12,019 bases of DNA from Nitrosomonadales bacterium (GCA_003104895.1 PQAG01000189.1:1-12019), one strand, 5' to 3'; counted from the stretch's first letter, positions 1-6,913 are shown. Made by a program: numbers and translations. Notes: a model not told the origin generated them from the letters alone.

Positions 1-62
1 CCCCAGCAGCCAGGCGCGTGCCCCTGGCATCGCCGCCGCGAGCGGCAGCCAACCTGCTCTCA

Positions 63-133
63 AAGGGAGAGAGGGTGGCCGTTCCCTCTCCCTGCCTTCG
101 GCTACGCTCAGGCAGCGGGGGGAGAGGGCGGCC
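63..133. repeat. Imperfect intergenic palindrome (REP/MITE-like)
   Basis: Three nested inverted-repeat segments are visible. GGCCG (77-81) pairs with CGGCC (129-133), CCCTCTCCC (84-92) pairs with GGGAGAGGG (120-128), and TGCCT (93-97) pairs with AGGCA (110-114), with a 12-base loop at 98-109. A further GGGAGAGAGGG at 65-75 could pair alternatively with 84-92. Pyrimidine-rich CCCTCTCCC arms opposite GGGAGAGGG are typical of dispersed intergenic repeats in GC-rich proteobacteria. It lies downstream of htpX and has no T-run typical of an intrinsic terminator. That it is a multicopy family is inference. Confidence 0.6.
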
Positions 134-214
134 GCTCGCATGGGCGAGAAAATCTGGCATATAAAGTCTGACGTCATGTTCAATTGGCTCAGGTTGAAGG
201 CAACACCTCCCCTA

Positions 215-231
215 CGGCTGAAAATCAGCCG
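215..231 (-). terminator. Small hairpin after htpX, possible weak terminator
   Basis: CGGCTGA (215-221) is the exact reverse complement of TCAGCCG (225-231), with a three-base loop. It sits about 60 bases past the htpX stop codon in the direction of htpX transcription. No uridine tract follows on the minus strand, so termination is only a possibility; it may instead protect the 3' end of the mRNA. Confidence 0.35.
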
Positions 232-289
232 CGGGGCAGTACTGGTTTACGGGTGGATAAAGCTGGAGCTGGCGCGCGTTCCGGCCGTG

Positions 290-1177
290 TCAGTCCCGCT
301 CCTTGAGATGCCGCAGCATCTCGATGCGCTCGTCCAGCGGCGGATGGGTCATGAACAGGCGCTTCAGGCCCGAGGCCACGCCGCCGGAAATACCGAAGGC
401 GGCCATCTTTTCCGGCAGCGGCACCGGCTCGTGCTGGGCCTTCAAGCGCTCCAGCGCGGAAATCATGGCAGCCTTGCCAGCCAGCGCCGCGCCGCCCGAA
501 TCGGCGATGAACTCGCGCCGGCGCGAGAACCACATGACGATGATCGAGGCCAGGATGCCCAGCACCATCTCGGCGATGATCATGGTGACGAAAAACGCCG
601 GGCCGTTGCCGCGCTCGGTCTTGAACACCACCTTGTCCACCAGGTAGCCGATGACGCGCGACAGGAACATCACGAAAGTGTTGACCACGCCCTGAATCAG
701 CGCCAGCGTCACCATGTCGCCGTTGGCCACGTGGGAAACCTCGTGTCCCAGCACCGCTTCCGCCTCGGACTTGCTCATGGCCTGCAACAGGCCGGTGGAA
801 ACCGCCACCAGGGCGTTGTTCTTGTTCCAGCCGGTGGCAAAGGCGTTGACGTCGGGCGAGTCGAAAATCGCCACTTCCGGCATGCCGATACCGGCAATCT
901 GCGCCTGGCGCCGCACGGTTTCCACCAGCCAGACTTCGCCGGGCGTTTCCGGATGCTCGATCACCCTCGCGCCCGTCATGCGCTTGGCCGTCCACTTGGA
1001 GATGGCGAGCGAAATCAGCGAGCCGCCCATGCCCATCACGGCGGCGAAAATCAGCAGACTGCCGATGTTCAGCCCGGCCTCGTTCAGGTAAGGCTCCACG
1101 CCCAAGAGGCGCAGGGTGAGGGACAGCACCAGCATGATGGCCAGGTTGGTGGCGAGAAAAAGCAGAATGCGTTTCAT
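290..1177 (-). CDS. htpX: HtpX, membrane-bound zinc metalloprotease (M48)
   Basis: The 295-residue product has the length and motif order of HtpX, an inner-membrane protease that degrades misfolded membrane proteins alongside FtsH. Two hydrophobic N-terminal segments (about residues 4-24 and 37-60) are followed by a cytoplasmic catalytic region. The zinc motif HEVSH is at 145-149, giving H145, E146 and H149. Two further hydrophobic stretches cover about 155-180 and 195-217. REFIAD at 221-226 supplies the third zinc ligand, E222, and the C-terminal THPPLDERI signature starts near 278. The start is supported by AAGGAG seven bases upstream. The gene is monocistronic in view, with nhaR divergent beyond a 257-base spacer. 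Confidence 0.97.
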   Translation of the reverse strand: MKRILLFLATNLAIMLVLSLTLRLLGVEPYLNEAGLNIGSLLIFAAVMGMGGSLISLAISKWTAKRMTGARVIEHPETPGEVWLVETVRRQAQIAGIGMPEVAIFDSPDVNAFATGWNKNNALVAVSTGLLQAMSKSEAEAVLGHEVSHVANGDMVTLALIQGVVNTFVMFLSRVIGYLVDKVVFKTERGNGPAFFVTMIIAEMVLGILASIIVMWFSRRREFIADSGGAALAGKAAMISALERLKAQHEPVPLPEKMAAFGISGGVASGLKRLFMTHPPLDERIEMLRHLKERD

Positions 1178-1240
1178 CGTGGTTCTCCTTTGTTATCAAA
1201 TAACTGTTAGCGCGGGAATCGTGCCCCGCGGCGGCAAAGA

Positions 1241-1270
1241 ATCCGGGGTTTTTCGTGGCGATTTTCTCAA
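1241..1270 (-). promoter_or_regulatory. Possible heat-shock (sigma-32-like) promoter of htpX
   Basis: On the minus strand TTGAGA (1265-1270) lies 16 bases before CCCCGGAT (1241-1248), about 65 bases upstream of the htpX start. This resembles the sigma-32 pattern of CTTGAAA followed by CCCCATnT, and htpX is heat-inducible in E. coli. The spacing is at or beyond the long end of the usual range and the -10 match is imperfect, so this is a weak call. Confidence 0.28.
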
Positions 1271-1370
1271 TGGCCTCTGGGTTTACCCGACGTGAGCCGG
1301 TCCATCACGGCAAACAGCACGCCCGAAGCCGCACGATCACCCGTCCGACATGCGCATGATAGCGTTCTCG

Positions 1371-1405
1371 TTGTATCAAGAAAATTCGTTTATTATGTGT
1401 ATATT
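1371..1405 (+). promoter_or_regulatory. AT-rich leader and probable promoter of nhaR
   Basis: A sharp AT-rich block occupies about 1371-1425 in otherwise GC-rich sequence, immediately upstream of nhaR. TTGTAT (1371-1376) is a plausible -35. Candidate -10 elements are TATTAT (1391-1396), TATGTG (1394-1399) and TATATT (1400-1405), none combining good sequence with ideal spacing. A promoter here is likely from composition and position; the exact hexamers are not secure. Confidence 0.35.
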
Positions 1406-1434
1406 GTTCGTTTTTACCGAAGTATTGGAAAACC

Positions 1435-2343
1435 ATGTTCAACTACCGGCAACTGCATTACTTCTGGTCTGTGGCCAAGGCAGGCGGCATCGCGCGCGGC
1501 GCCGAACAGCTGCACCTCACGCCGCAGACCATTTCGGGCCAGATCTCCCTGCTGGAAGAGCAACTGGGCGTGGCCCTGTTCCGGCGCGCGGGGCGGCGGC
1601 TGGAACTGACCGAGGCCGGGCGCATGGCCCTGTCCTACGCGGATGAAATTTTCCAGGTCGGCAACGAACTTGAAGAAACGCTGCGCAATCGCCACGAGGA
1701 GCGCACCTTCCTGTTCCGGATAGGCATTGCGGACGTGGTGCCCAAGACCATCGCCTACCGGCTGCTGGCGCCGGCCCTGAGCCTGCCCGATCCGGTGCGC
1801 CTGGTGTGCCGGGAGGACAAGTTCGAACTGCTGTTGGCCGAGCTCGCCATCCACCGCCTCGACATGGTGCTGGCCGACCGTCCCTTGCCGCCGGGCATGG
1901 ACGTGAAAAGCTACAGCCACCGGCTGGGGGAATGCGGAGTCACATTCCTGGCCACGCCCGCCCTTGCCGCAAGGCTTAAAGGCCAATTCCCGCACCAGCT
2001 CAACGGCGCGCCACTGCTGATCCCCGGCGAGGACAGCGCCGTGCACGCCCCGCTGCTACGCTGGCTGCGGGGCCAGGACATCCACCCGCGCATAGTCGGT
2101 GAATTTGACGATGGCGCGCTCATGAAGTCCTTCGGCCAGGCTGGCGCGGGCGTATTCACCGCTCCCACGGCCATCGCTGCCGAACTGGCGGCACAATACG
2201 GCCTGGAATCCCTGGGCCACACCGAAGCCGTCAAGGATCGCTTTTACATCATCACGGTGGAGCGCAAGCTCAGCCACCCGGCAGCGCTGGCGGTGAGCGA
2301 AGCCGCCCACAAGGGTCTGTTCACAAGGGCTGGCGGCGCCTGA
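1435..2343 (+). CDS. nhaR: NhaR-type LysR-family transcriptional activator
   Basis: This 302-residue LysR-type regulator matches E. coli NhaR in length (301 residues) and in several stretches. These include the N-terminal LHYFW and LTPQTISGQI of the winged helix-turn-helix (about residues 5-60), the mid-protein GECGV stretch, and the C-terminal effector-domain segment with GEFDD and LMKSFG. NhaR activates Na+/H+ antiporter genes in response to sodium or lithium and, in E. coli, also other targets such as pga. No antiporter gene lies in this window, so the target is unknown and the sodium role is carried over from the family. The ATG at 1435 has only a weak GGA-type ribosome site. The toxin-antitoxin operon begins 82 bases downstream on the same strand with its own promoter. 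Confidence 0.9.
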   Translation: MFNYRQLHYFWSVAKAGGIARGAEQLHLTPQTISGQISLLEEQLGVALFRRAGRRLELTEAGRMALSYADEIFQVGNELEETLRNRHEERTFLFRIGIADVVPKTIAYRLLAPALSLPDPVRLVCREDKFELLLAELAIHRLDMVLADRPLPPGMDVKSYSHRLGECGVTFLATPALAARLKGQFPHQLNGAPLLIPGEDSAVHAPLLRWLRGQDIHPRIVGEFDDGALMKSFGQAGAGVFTAPTAIAAELAAQYGLESLGHTEAVKDRFYIITVERKLSHPAALAVSEAAHKGLFTRAGGA

Positions 2344-2373
2344 GTAACGCGCACAAGGCAGCCTCATACATCA

Positions 2374-2415
2374 TTCCCATGGAAAATATTGTGTGCTATT
2401 ATTTCCACAGGAAAT
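2374..2415 (+). promoter_or_regulatory. Promoter with two TTCC-N3-GGAA operators for the toxin-antitoxin operon
   Basis: TTCCCA (2374-2379) and TATTAT (2397-2402) form a -35/-10 pair with a 17-base spacer. Two palindromes share the TTCC-N3-GGAA core. Operator 1 is TTCC-CAT-GGAA (2374-2384), covering the -35. Operator 2 is ATTTCC-ACA-GGAAAT (2401-2415), overlapping the -10 and the expected transcription start. Their centres are 29 bases apart, close to three helical turns. The arrangement fits autorepression by the downstream Xre-type antitoxin, which is how such operons are usually controlled. The palindromes are read directly; their use as operators is inference. Confidence 0.65.
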
Positions 2416-2425
2416 GAGGTTCTAC

Positions 2426-2806
2426 ATGCCTGAAACCGCTCGACAAGCCAGAAACAAGCCAGAAGCCGCAGCCGTGCTGAGCAAGGCTGTCGCGCGCGCG
2501 GCAGAGCGGCTGGACATTTCGCGCTCCATCCTGGCCAGGGTGCTGGGTTTGAGTCCGGCCACCATCACCCGCCTCTATGGCGGCGAATACCAGCTCGATC
2601 AGAACCGCAAGGAATGGGAATTCGCACTGCTGTTCGTGCGCGCCTTCCGCTCGCTCGACTCCATCGCGGGCGACGAAGCCACCGCGCGCAAATGGCTCAA
2701 CAGCGAAAACCGCGGCCTCAACGGCCGGCCCATCGAACTCATCCGCAACGCGGAAGGACTGGTACGTGTCGTTCAATACCTGGACGCCTCGCGCGGTCTC
2801 GTCTGA
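2426..2806 (+). CDS. Xre/MbcA/ParS-family antitoxin (DUF2384)
   Basis: The 126-residue product has the two-part layout of Res-Xre antitoxins. An Xre-like helix-turn-helix covers about residues 18-58, with SRSILARVLGLSPATITRLY as recognition region. A C-terminal DUF2384 domain follows at about 65-123, with the typical ARKWL, GRPIELI and VVQYLDA elements. It should bind and block the RES toxin encoded next and repress the operon. The start at 2426 is chosen because GAGGT lies five bases upstream; the ATG at 2414 has no usable ribosome site and lies inside operator 2. The last 41 bases overlap the start of the toxin gene, which would keep synthesis of the pair coupled. Confidence 0.9.
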   Translation: MPETARQARNKPEAAAVLSKAVARAAERLDISRSILARVLGLSPATITRLYGGEYQLDQNRKEWEFALLFVRAFRSLDSIAGDEATARKWLNSENRGLNGRPIELIRNAEGLVRVVQYLDASRGLV

Positions 2807-3491
2807 GGCGCACGAATGGCGCGGGCCGGTGTGGCGCATGGTGGAAGCGCAGCACGTCGCATCCACCATGAAAATCGTCGACAGCCAGGCCGAACAGGAC
2901 CTGCTCGAAACCCTGCTGGAAGGCAGCAAGCCCGCTCCCCCGCCCGGCGCCGAGGCGCTCGATTACCTGCTCGCCACCCCGTTCCGCTACAACCCGCTGC
3001 GCAGCGGCTCGCGCTTCCGATCGCTCACCGACCCCGGCGTGTTTTACGGCGCGGAATCGGTGCGTACCGCCAGCGCCGAGCTGGGCTACTGGCGCTGGAA
3101 ATTCCTCAATGACGCCCTCGACCTGGAAAAGCTCGAACCCGTCGCGCACACCGCCTTTCGCGCCGATGTCAGCACGCTGGCCGTCGACCTGCGCAACCCC
3201 CCCTTCAGCGCGGATGCAAAAGCCTGGCAGCATTCCGCCGATTACAGCGCCACCCAGGCCTTCGCCCGCGTGGCGAGAGAATCCAGTCTGGGCGGCATCG
3301 TCTACCAGTCCGTGCGCGACCCGCGCCCTGCATGGTGCATGGCGTTGCTGGCCCCGCAAGCCTTCGCCAAACCCAGGCCCCACCCCGCGATGCAAACCTG
3401 GTGGCTCTCCGTGCATCAGGACCAGGTCATCTGGCGGCGGGAGAGCAAGTCCATGACGTTTTCGGCGGCGGGGTGGCTTGATGCGCTTTAA
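2766..3491 (+). CDS. RES-domain toxin (NAD+-degrading type)
   Basis: From a GTG at 2766 this encodes 241 residues with a RES domain. Proteins of this family deplete NAD+ by glycohydrolase or phosphorylase activity when freed from the Xre antitoxin. Conserved polar positions expected of the domain are visible: arginines in SRFR (83 and 85), Y94 in VFYGAE, E105 in AELGYW, and S182 in QSVRD. The N-terminal WRMVEAQH and LLATPFRY segments are typical of the subgroup. GTG 2766 is preferred because AAGGA lies seven bases upstream and the N-terminal TWTP...SSE stretch resembles relatives I recall. ATG 2838 (217 residues) is the alternative and lacks a good ribosome site. Whether this copy is active cannot be read from sequence; no frameshift or truncation is seen. 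Confidence 0.88.
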   Translation: MSFNTWTPRAVSSEAHEWRGPVWRMVEAQHVASTMKIVDSQAEQDLLETLLEGSKPAPPPGAEALDYLLATPFRYNPLRSGSRFRSLTDPGVFYGAESVRTASAELGYWRWKFLNDALDLEKLEPVAHTAFRADVSTLAVDLRNPPFSADAKAWQHSADYSATQAFARVARESSLGGIVYQSVRDPRPAWCMALLAPQAFAKPRPHPAMQTWWLSVHQDQVIWRRESKSMTFSAAGWLDAL

Positions 3492-3551
3492 AATCCTGTT
3501 TTACCCCCTGAAGCTTTATTGGAAGGGATCTGCCCAGGATAACGTGCGCAT

Positions 3552-4223
3552 TCAGTCTCCTTCGTTTTTCGCGGAGCGGCCGTTGTGCCGGTACAGCAGA
3601 TGCATCGTGACAGCAATGAGTGTGATCGCGAGGACCAGGGCGTAGGGTGCGAAGCGGTTGAAAGTTGACGCCCAGGCATTGAGCTCGTTGAGCAGCAACC
3701 CCCAGACACAAATGGCGGAATACGTCGACACCAGCACGACGGCCAGATTCACCCAAGGGCGCAAGCCGATCAGAAATCCAATGATCGCCCCCACCACCGG
3801 CCCGGTCATCCAGAATGGGGCAAACACGAAAACAAACAGGCCGGCGATGCCAAATTTTCGCACCACTCCACCACGTGACTCCGCAGCGCTGTGCATGCGC
3901 GTCACAAAGGGCTGCAGACTGGGCACCCGGATCAGTTGCCGCCAGCTCAGCGCGAACAGCGGATATACCACAAGCACCTGAATGGTCTCGACCAGCATGT
4001 TGAGGGGAATCACCAGCGCATGGCCGAGACCACTCGCATAGCCGAAGGACATCCCGGCCGCCCGGCCAATGACCAGATTCAGCCCGGTCATGGCCGCGTA
4101 GGTAAGCACGCTGTCCGGAAATAGCTGCCAGCCGATCCCGAAAGCCAGCAACATCAGGCCAGAAAGAGCGAGGCCAACACCCAGCAACCGGCCTTCGGCG
4201 CTGGCGAAAAGAGCTAGATGCAT
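3552..4223 (-). CDS. COG2426-type integral membrane protein ('small multidrug export' family)
   Basis: This 223-residue, very hydrophobic protein has about five to six likely membrane helices (near residues 13-35, 40-56, 66-92, 125-152, 158-180 and 191-211). The PFWMTGPVVGAIIGFLIGL stretch (136-154) is the best signature and matches the COG2426 / Sm_multidrug_ex family. Despite the family name, transport has not been well established for this group, so no substrate is assigned. The C-terminus is short, basic and probably cytoplasmic. The gene stands alone on the minus strand, converging with the toxin gene (60-base gap, no clear terminator) and diverging from the lipoprotein gene. The start at 4223 has a weak TTAGGG-type ribosome site. 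Confidence 0.7.
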   Translation of the reverse strand: MHLALFASAEGRLLGVGLALSGLMLLAFGIGWQLFPDSVLTYAAMTGLNLVIGRAAGMSFGYASGLGHALVIPLNMLVETIQVLVVYPLFALSWRQLIRVPSLQPFVTRMHSAAESRGGVVRKFGIAGLFVFVFAPFWMTGPVVGAIIGFLIGLRPWVNLAVVLVSTYSAICVWGLLLNELNAWASTFNRFAPYALVLAITLIAVTMHLLYRHNGRSAKNEGD

Positions 4224-4342
4224 TCTGGGCCCTAAGTTAACTTGGATATGAGTGGAAACTGTACTCTACCCTCAGTTTTAAACAACAGCGCATGCCGCTC
4301 TGCCGGGATCAAAGCGGCTCTAAAATTGTCTTACGAATGAGT

Positions 4343-4379
4343 TATGATGAAAATTCACTTTGAGAAATTGGAGGGAGGT
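4343..4379 (+). promoter_or_regulatory. Probable -10 and strong ribosome-binding site of the lipoprotein gene
   Basis: TATGAT at 4343-4348 is a good -10 match in an AT-rich patch. No convincing -35 is seen at the right distance, and TTGTCT at 4327-4332 is too close. GGAGG (4370-4374) overlaps a second Shine-Dalgarno core GGAGGT (4374-4379), the latter five bases before the ATG. This is among the strongest ribosome sites in the window and suggests high translation. Confidence 0.45.
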
Positions 4380-4384
4380 GCTCC

Positions 4385-4939
4385 ATGCGTTCCGCCTTGC
4401 ATACCTTCATGTTATTGCTTCTGACGCTGGGACTGGCAGCTTGTGCCGGCCCACGTTACCAGTCCACCTATCGCTACGATGCGCCAACAGACGCGGCAGG
4501 CCGCGCTTGCCTGGGAAAATGTGAACAGAAAATGACTGAATGCCGAGAGCAGTGCACGACGAAAACCCAGGCTTGCCTGAAGGATCTGGAGCCAGTGCTG
4601 GATGAACGCTATGGCGCAGCCTTGAATCGCTACGCGGCGGAACTGGATCGCTACCGCCAGGAACTGGTGCATTATGAACTCAACCTGTCGCTGAACTGGG
4701 GCTACCCCTACCCGTGGTGGCGCCATGGCTTCTGGCCTTATTCCCCTTGGCCGGCACCGTATTACTTTCCGCCTGTCCCGCCTGTCAAACCCAGCCGCAG
4801 CGCAGAGTTCGAGCGGCTGCGGCAGGAGCGCTGCGATGCGGATTGCGGCTGCCAGTCGATTTACGATGCCTGTTTCCTTGCCTGCGGCGGCAAGAAGATT
4901 CCGGAGATGCGATGCATAAGCAACTGCCCGCCAAATTGA
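4385..4939 (+). CDS. Cysteine-rich (CX3C) outer-envelope lipoprotein, function unknown
   Basis: The 184-residue product starts with a lipoprotein signal peptide: a hydrophobic core followed by the lipobox LAAC, with C20 as the predicted lipidated residue. Residue +2 is Ala, so no Asp retention signal keeps it in the inner membrane. The mature part has twelve more cysteines in two blocks. The first is C42, C46, C53, C57 and C64, with spacing X3, X6, X3, X6. The second is C150, C154, C156, C163, C167, C177 and C181. Between them lies a charged, probably helical stretch (about 66-100) and a Trp/Tyr/Pro-rich segment (about 104-136). Paired CX3C motifs on helices suggest disulphide-stapled helical hairpins; no haem (CXXCH) motif is present. 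I do not recognise a characterised family. The gene is monocistronic. Confidence 0.85.
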   Translation: MRSALHTFMLLLLTLGLAACAGPRYQSTYRYDAPTDAAGRACLGKCEQKMTECREQCTTKTQACLKDLEPVLDERYGAALNRYAAELDRYRQELVHYELNLSLNWGYPYPWWRHGFWPYSPWPAPYYFPPVPPVKPSRSAEFERLRQERCDADCGCQSIYDACFLACGGKKIPEMRCISNCPPN

Positions 4940-5018
4940 TGCGGCGATTTAATGCTTGGCAGGCCGGGAAGGGGGCGGCTGCAACTTCCAGCGGGCATGG
5001 CCGTCAAGCTGTGGGGGG

Positions 5019-6455
5019 TCAGTCTGCTAGAGCCAGCCTGGATTTGGCCAGTGGAGGATTCTTGGCGAAGTAGTTGCGGATGCCGGCAAGGATGGCTTTG
5101 GCCATCTTGTCCTGGTAGGCCTCGTCGTTGAGGCGGCGCTCTTCGTCGGGGTTGGAGATGAACGCCGTCTCTACCAGGATGGAGGGGATGTCGGGCGACT
5201 TGAGAACCGCGAAGCCGGCCTGTTCCACCGCGCCCTTGTGCAGTGAATTGATGTCGCCCAGCTCATTCAGCACGGCCTTGCCCAGCTTCAGGCTGTCGTT
5301 GATGGTCGCAGTCTGCGACAGGTCCAGCAGGGTGCGCGCCAGATAGGGATCCTTGACATCCAGGTTCACGCCGCCGATCAGATCGGCTTCATTCTCTTTC
5401 TTCGCCAGCCAGCGCGCTGCGGCCGAGGTGGCTCCGCGTTCAGAAAGGGCAAATACCGATGAACCGCGCGCTTCGGGGCGGATGAAGGCATCGGCATGAA
5501 TGGATACGAACAGGTCTGCGCTGACCTTGCGCGCCTTGATCACGCGGCCATGCAGCGGAATGAAGTAATCATCATCGCGGATCAGCACGCCGCGCATATT
5601 GGGCTCATTATCCACCACTGCCTTGAGCCGTTTGGCAATCGAGAGCGTCACGTCCTTTTCATTGGTGCCGCGCGCCCCGCGCGCGCCGGGGTCTTCCCCG
5701 CCATGCCCGGCGTCAATGGCAATCGTGACCAGCCGGGTGACCTGCAGTTCGGGTTTGCGTTTATTCGCCTTGGGCTTTGTGACGCTCTCCTTTTTCCACT
5801 CCGTCATGACCTCCTTTGGCTGTTCAATTGCTTCAGGAACAGGTTGAGCAACTTCAGGAGAAACCGCTGGCGGCGGCGCTACAGCCACTTTTTCTGCTCC
5901 CCGTGCCGCGTCCTCCACGCCAACCGCAGCCTGGCGGGGCGAACTCACCAGAGCCATCAGCGGGTCCACCGCCTGATGGGGATAAATATCAACGACCAGC
6001 CGGTTGCCATACTCACCGGCCGGGGGAAGGGAAAACACCGATGGTTTGACTTCGGTTTTGAGGTCCAGCACGACGCGCACCACATTCGGCTTGAATCGCC
6101 CGACGCGCACCAGCCTGACATAGGGATCGGACTCGCCGACCTTGGCAGAAAGGCCCGTCAGCGCTTCATTGGGCTCGATGCCTTCAAGATCGAGAACCAG
6201 GCGCTCGGGGTTCTTGATGCTGGAAAAGGAAAACTTGACGGGCTGGGATAGCTCCAGGGTAATGCGCGTGTATTCGGCCGCGGGCCAAACCCGCGAGGCG
6301 GTGACCACGGGCGCCGAGTTGGCCGTATTCGCCGCGAACAGGGCAAGCAGAAATGTCACCCACAAGGCACCCAGGCCGAGCAGCGAAATCAGGCTGCGCC
6401 GGGGAGATACCAGCGCATTCAGATCGTTTGCTTGTTCTGAAGCCGGTTTAAACAT
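5019..6455 (-). CDS. amiC: N-acetylmuramoyl-L-alanine amidase AmiC
   Basis: This periplasmic zinc amidase cleaves the stem peptide from septal peptidoglycan during cell separation. The 478 residues show a Tat-like signal (SPRRSLIS with R19-R20, then a hydrophobic core to about 47). An AMIN domain follows at about 49-160 and targets the protein to the septum. A Pro/Lys-rich linker covers about 165-240, and the Amidase_3 catalytic domain about 242-465. Zinc and catalytic residues are in place: H251 in DAGHGG, E266 in NEKD, H320 in SIHADA and E429 in LVETAFISN. Activation normally needs an EnvC/NlpD-type partner, not seen here. The start overlaps the end of tsaE by 37 bases, so the two are co-transcribed; GGAGG lies about ten bases upstream of the ATG. 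Confidence 0.96.
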   Translation of the reverse strand: MFKPASEQANDLNALVSPRRSLISLLGLGALWVTFLLALFAANTANSAPVVTASRVWPAAEYTRITLELSQPVKFSFSSIKNPERLVLDLEGIEPNEALTGLSAKVGESDPYVRLVRVGRFKPNVVRVVLDLKTEVKPSVFSLPPAGEYGNRLVVDIYPHQAVDPLMALVSSPRQAAVGVEDAARGAEKVAVAPPPAVSPEVAQPVPEAIEQPKEVMTEWKKESVTKPKANKRKPELQVTRLVTIAIDAGHGGEDPGARGARGTNEKDVTLSIAKRLKAVVDNEPNMRGVLIRDDDYFIPLHGRVIKARKVSADLFVSIHADAFIRPEARGSSVFALSERGATSAAARWLAKKENEADLIGGVNLDVKDPYLARTLLDLSQTATINDSLKLGKAVLNELGDINSLHKGAVEQAGFAVLKSPDIPSILVETAFISNPDEERRLNDEAYQDKMAKAILAGIRNYFAKNPPLAKSRLALAD

Positions 6456-6913
6456 TGTCTGCCTGCCTCCGTTACCGCCATCAATGCCACACCGCGTCCC
6501 TCATCCCGGATCTGGATCCGGATTTCCACATCCGCCGGGGGCAGAAAGCCCCGGGCTTTCTCCGGCCATTCCACCAGACATACGGTGGCCGGATTGAAAT
6601 ATTCGCGAAAACCTGACCCTTCCCATTCTTCCGGATCAGCGAATCTATACAAATCAAAGTGGTATAAGTTTAAACTAGAAACAACGTAAAGTTCAACCAG
6701 GGTGTAGGTCGGACTTTTTACTTTTCCCTCGTAACCCAGCCCGCGTAGAATGGCGCGGACCAGGGTGGTTTTACCTGCCCCGAGGTCTCCGGAGAGGTAG
6801 ATGACCAGCCCCGGATGCAGTGCCAAAGCCAGTTCCGCGCCCAGTTTGAGGGTGCTGCTTTCATCCGCGAGGAATCGCGTAATTTCCATATTGAGCGCTT
6901 GTGCAGGTTTCAT
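6419..6913 (-). CDS. tsaE: TsaE, ATPase of tRNA t6A biosynthesis
   Basis: TsaE is the P-loop ATPase that works with TsaB and TsaD to make N6-threonylcarbamoyladenosine at position 37 of ANN-decoding tRNAs. The 164-residue product shows Walker A GDLGAGKT (42-49), the SPTYTLVE motif (66-73), HFDLYR near 84-89, and the conserved VEWPEKA. The order closely follows E. coli TsaE. Two starts are possible, ATG 6913 and ATG 6889 (MEITRF). Neither has a clear ribosome site, and the shorter form would remove the 13-base overlap with the divergent queG. Coupling with amiC downstream is the common arrangement in proteobacteria. Confidence 0.95.
   Translation of the reverse strand: MKPAQALNMEITRFLADESSTLKLGAELALALHPGLVIYLSGDLGAGKTTLVRAILRGLGYEGKVKSPTYTLVELYVVSSLNLYHFDLYRFADPEEWEGSGFREYFNPATVCLVEWPEKARGFLPPADVEIRIQIRDEGRGVALMAVTEAGRQCLNRLQNKQTI

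Larger units (their letters stand above)
1..289. other. Non-coding left edge downstream of htpX
   Basis: I see no supportable gene here. The stretch holds the palindrome at 63-133 and the small hairpin at 215-231. A minus-strand ATG at 28-30 opens a frame running off the left edge for ten codons, with no ribosome-binding site; it could be the start of the next minus-strand gene but cannot be judged. Confidence 0.5.

Noticed and set aside
1..30. Minus-strand ATG at 28-30 opening a frame off the left edge
   Set aside because: Only ten codons are visible and there is no ribosome site; too little to call a gene, though a minus-strand gene may follow htpX beyond the edge.
140..1210. A long open frame on the plus strand opposite htpX
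   Set aside because: It is antisense to a complete, motif-bearing htpX, is rich in His, Gln, Gly and Arg as expected for a GC-rich shadow frame, and has no ribosome site or recognisable domain.
3492..3551. Terminator between the convergent toxin and membrane-protein genes
   Set aside because: No stable inverted repeat or T-run was found in the 60-base gap.
4294..4318. GCCGCT/AGCGGC inverted repeat upstream of the lipoprotein gene
   Set aside because: Only six base pairs with a 13-base loop; expected by chance in GC-rich DNA and not at a telling position.
4940..5018. Terminator between the convergent lipoprotein and amiC genes
   Set aside because: The spacer is GC-rich but holds no clear stem followed by Ts on either strand.
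5496..6251. A 251-codon open frame on the plus strand opposite amiC
   Set aside because: It is antisense to the catalytic and AMIN domains of amiC, with shadow-type composition and no ribosome site.
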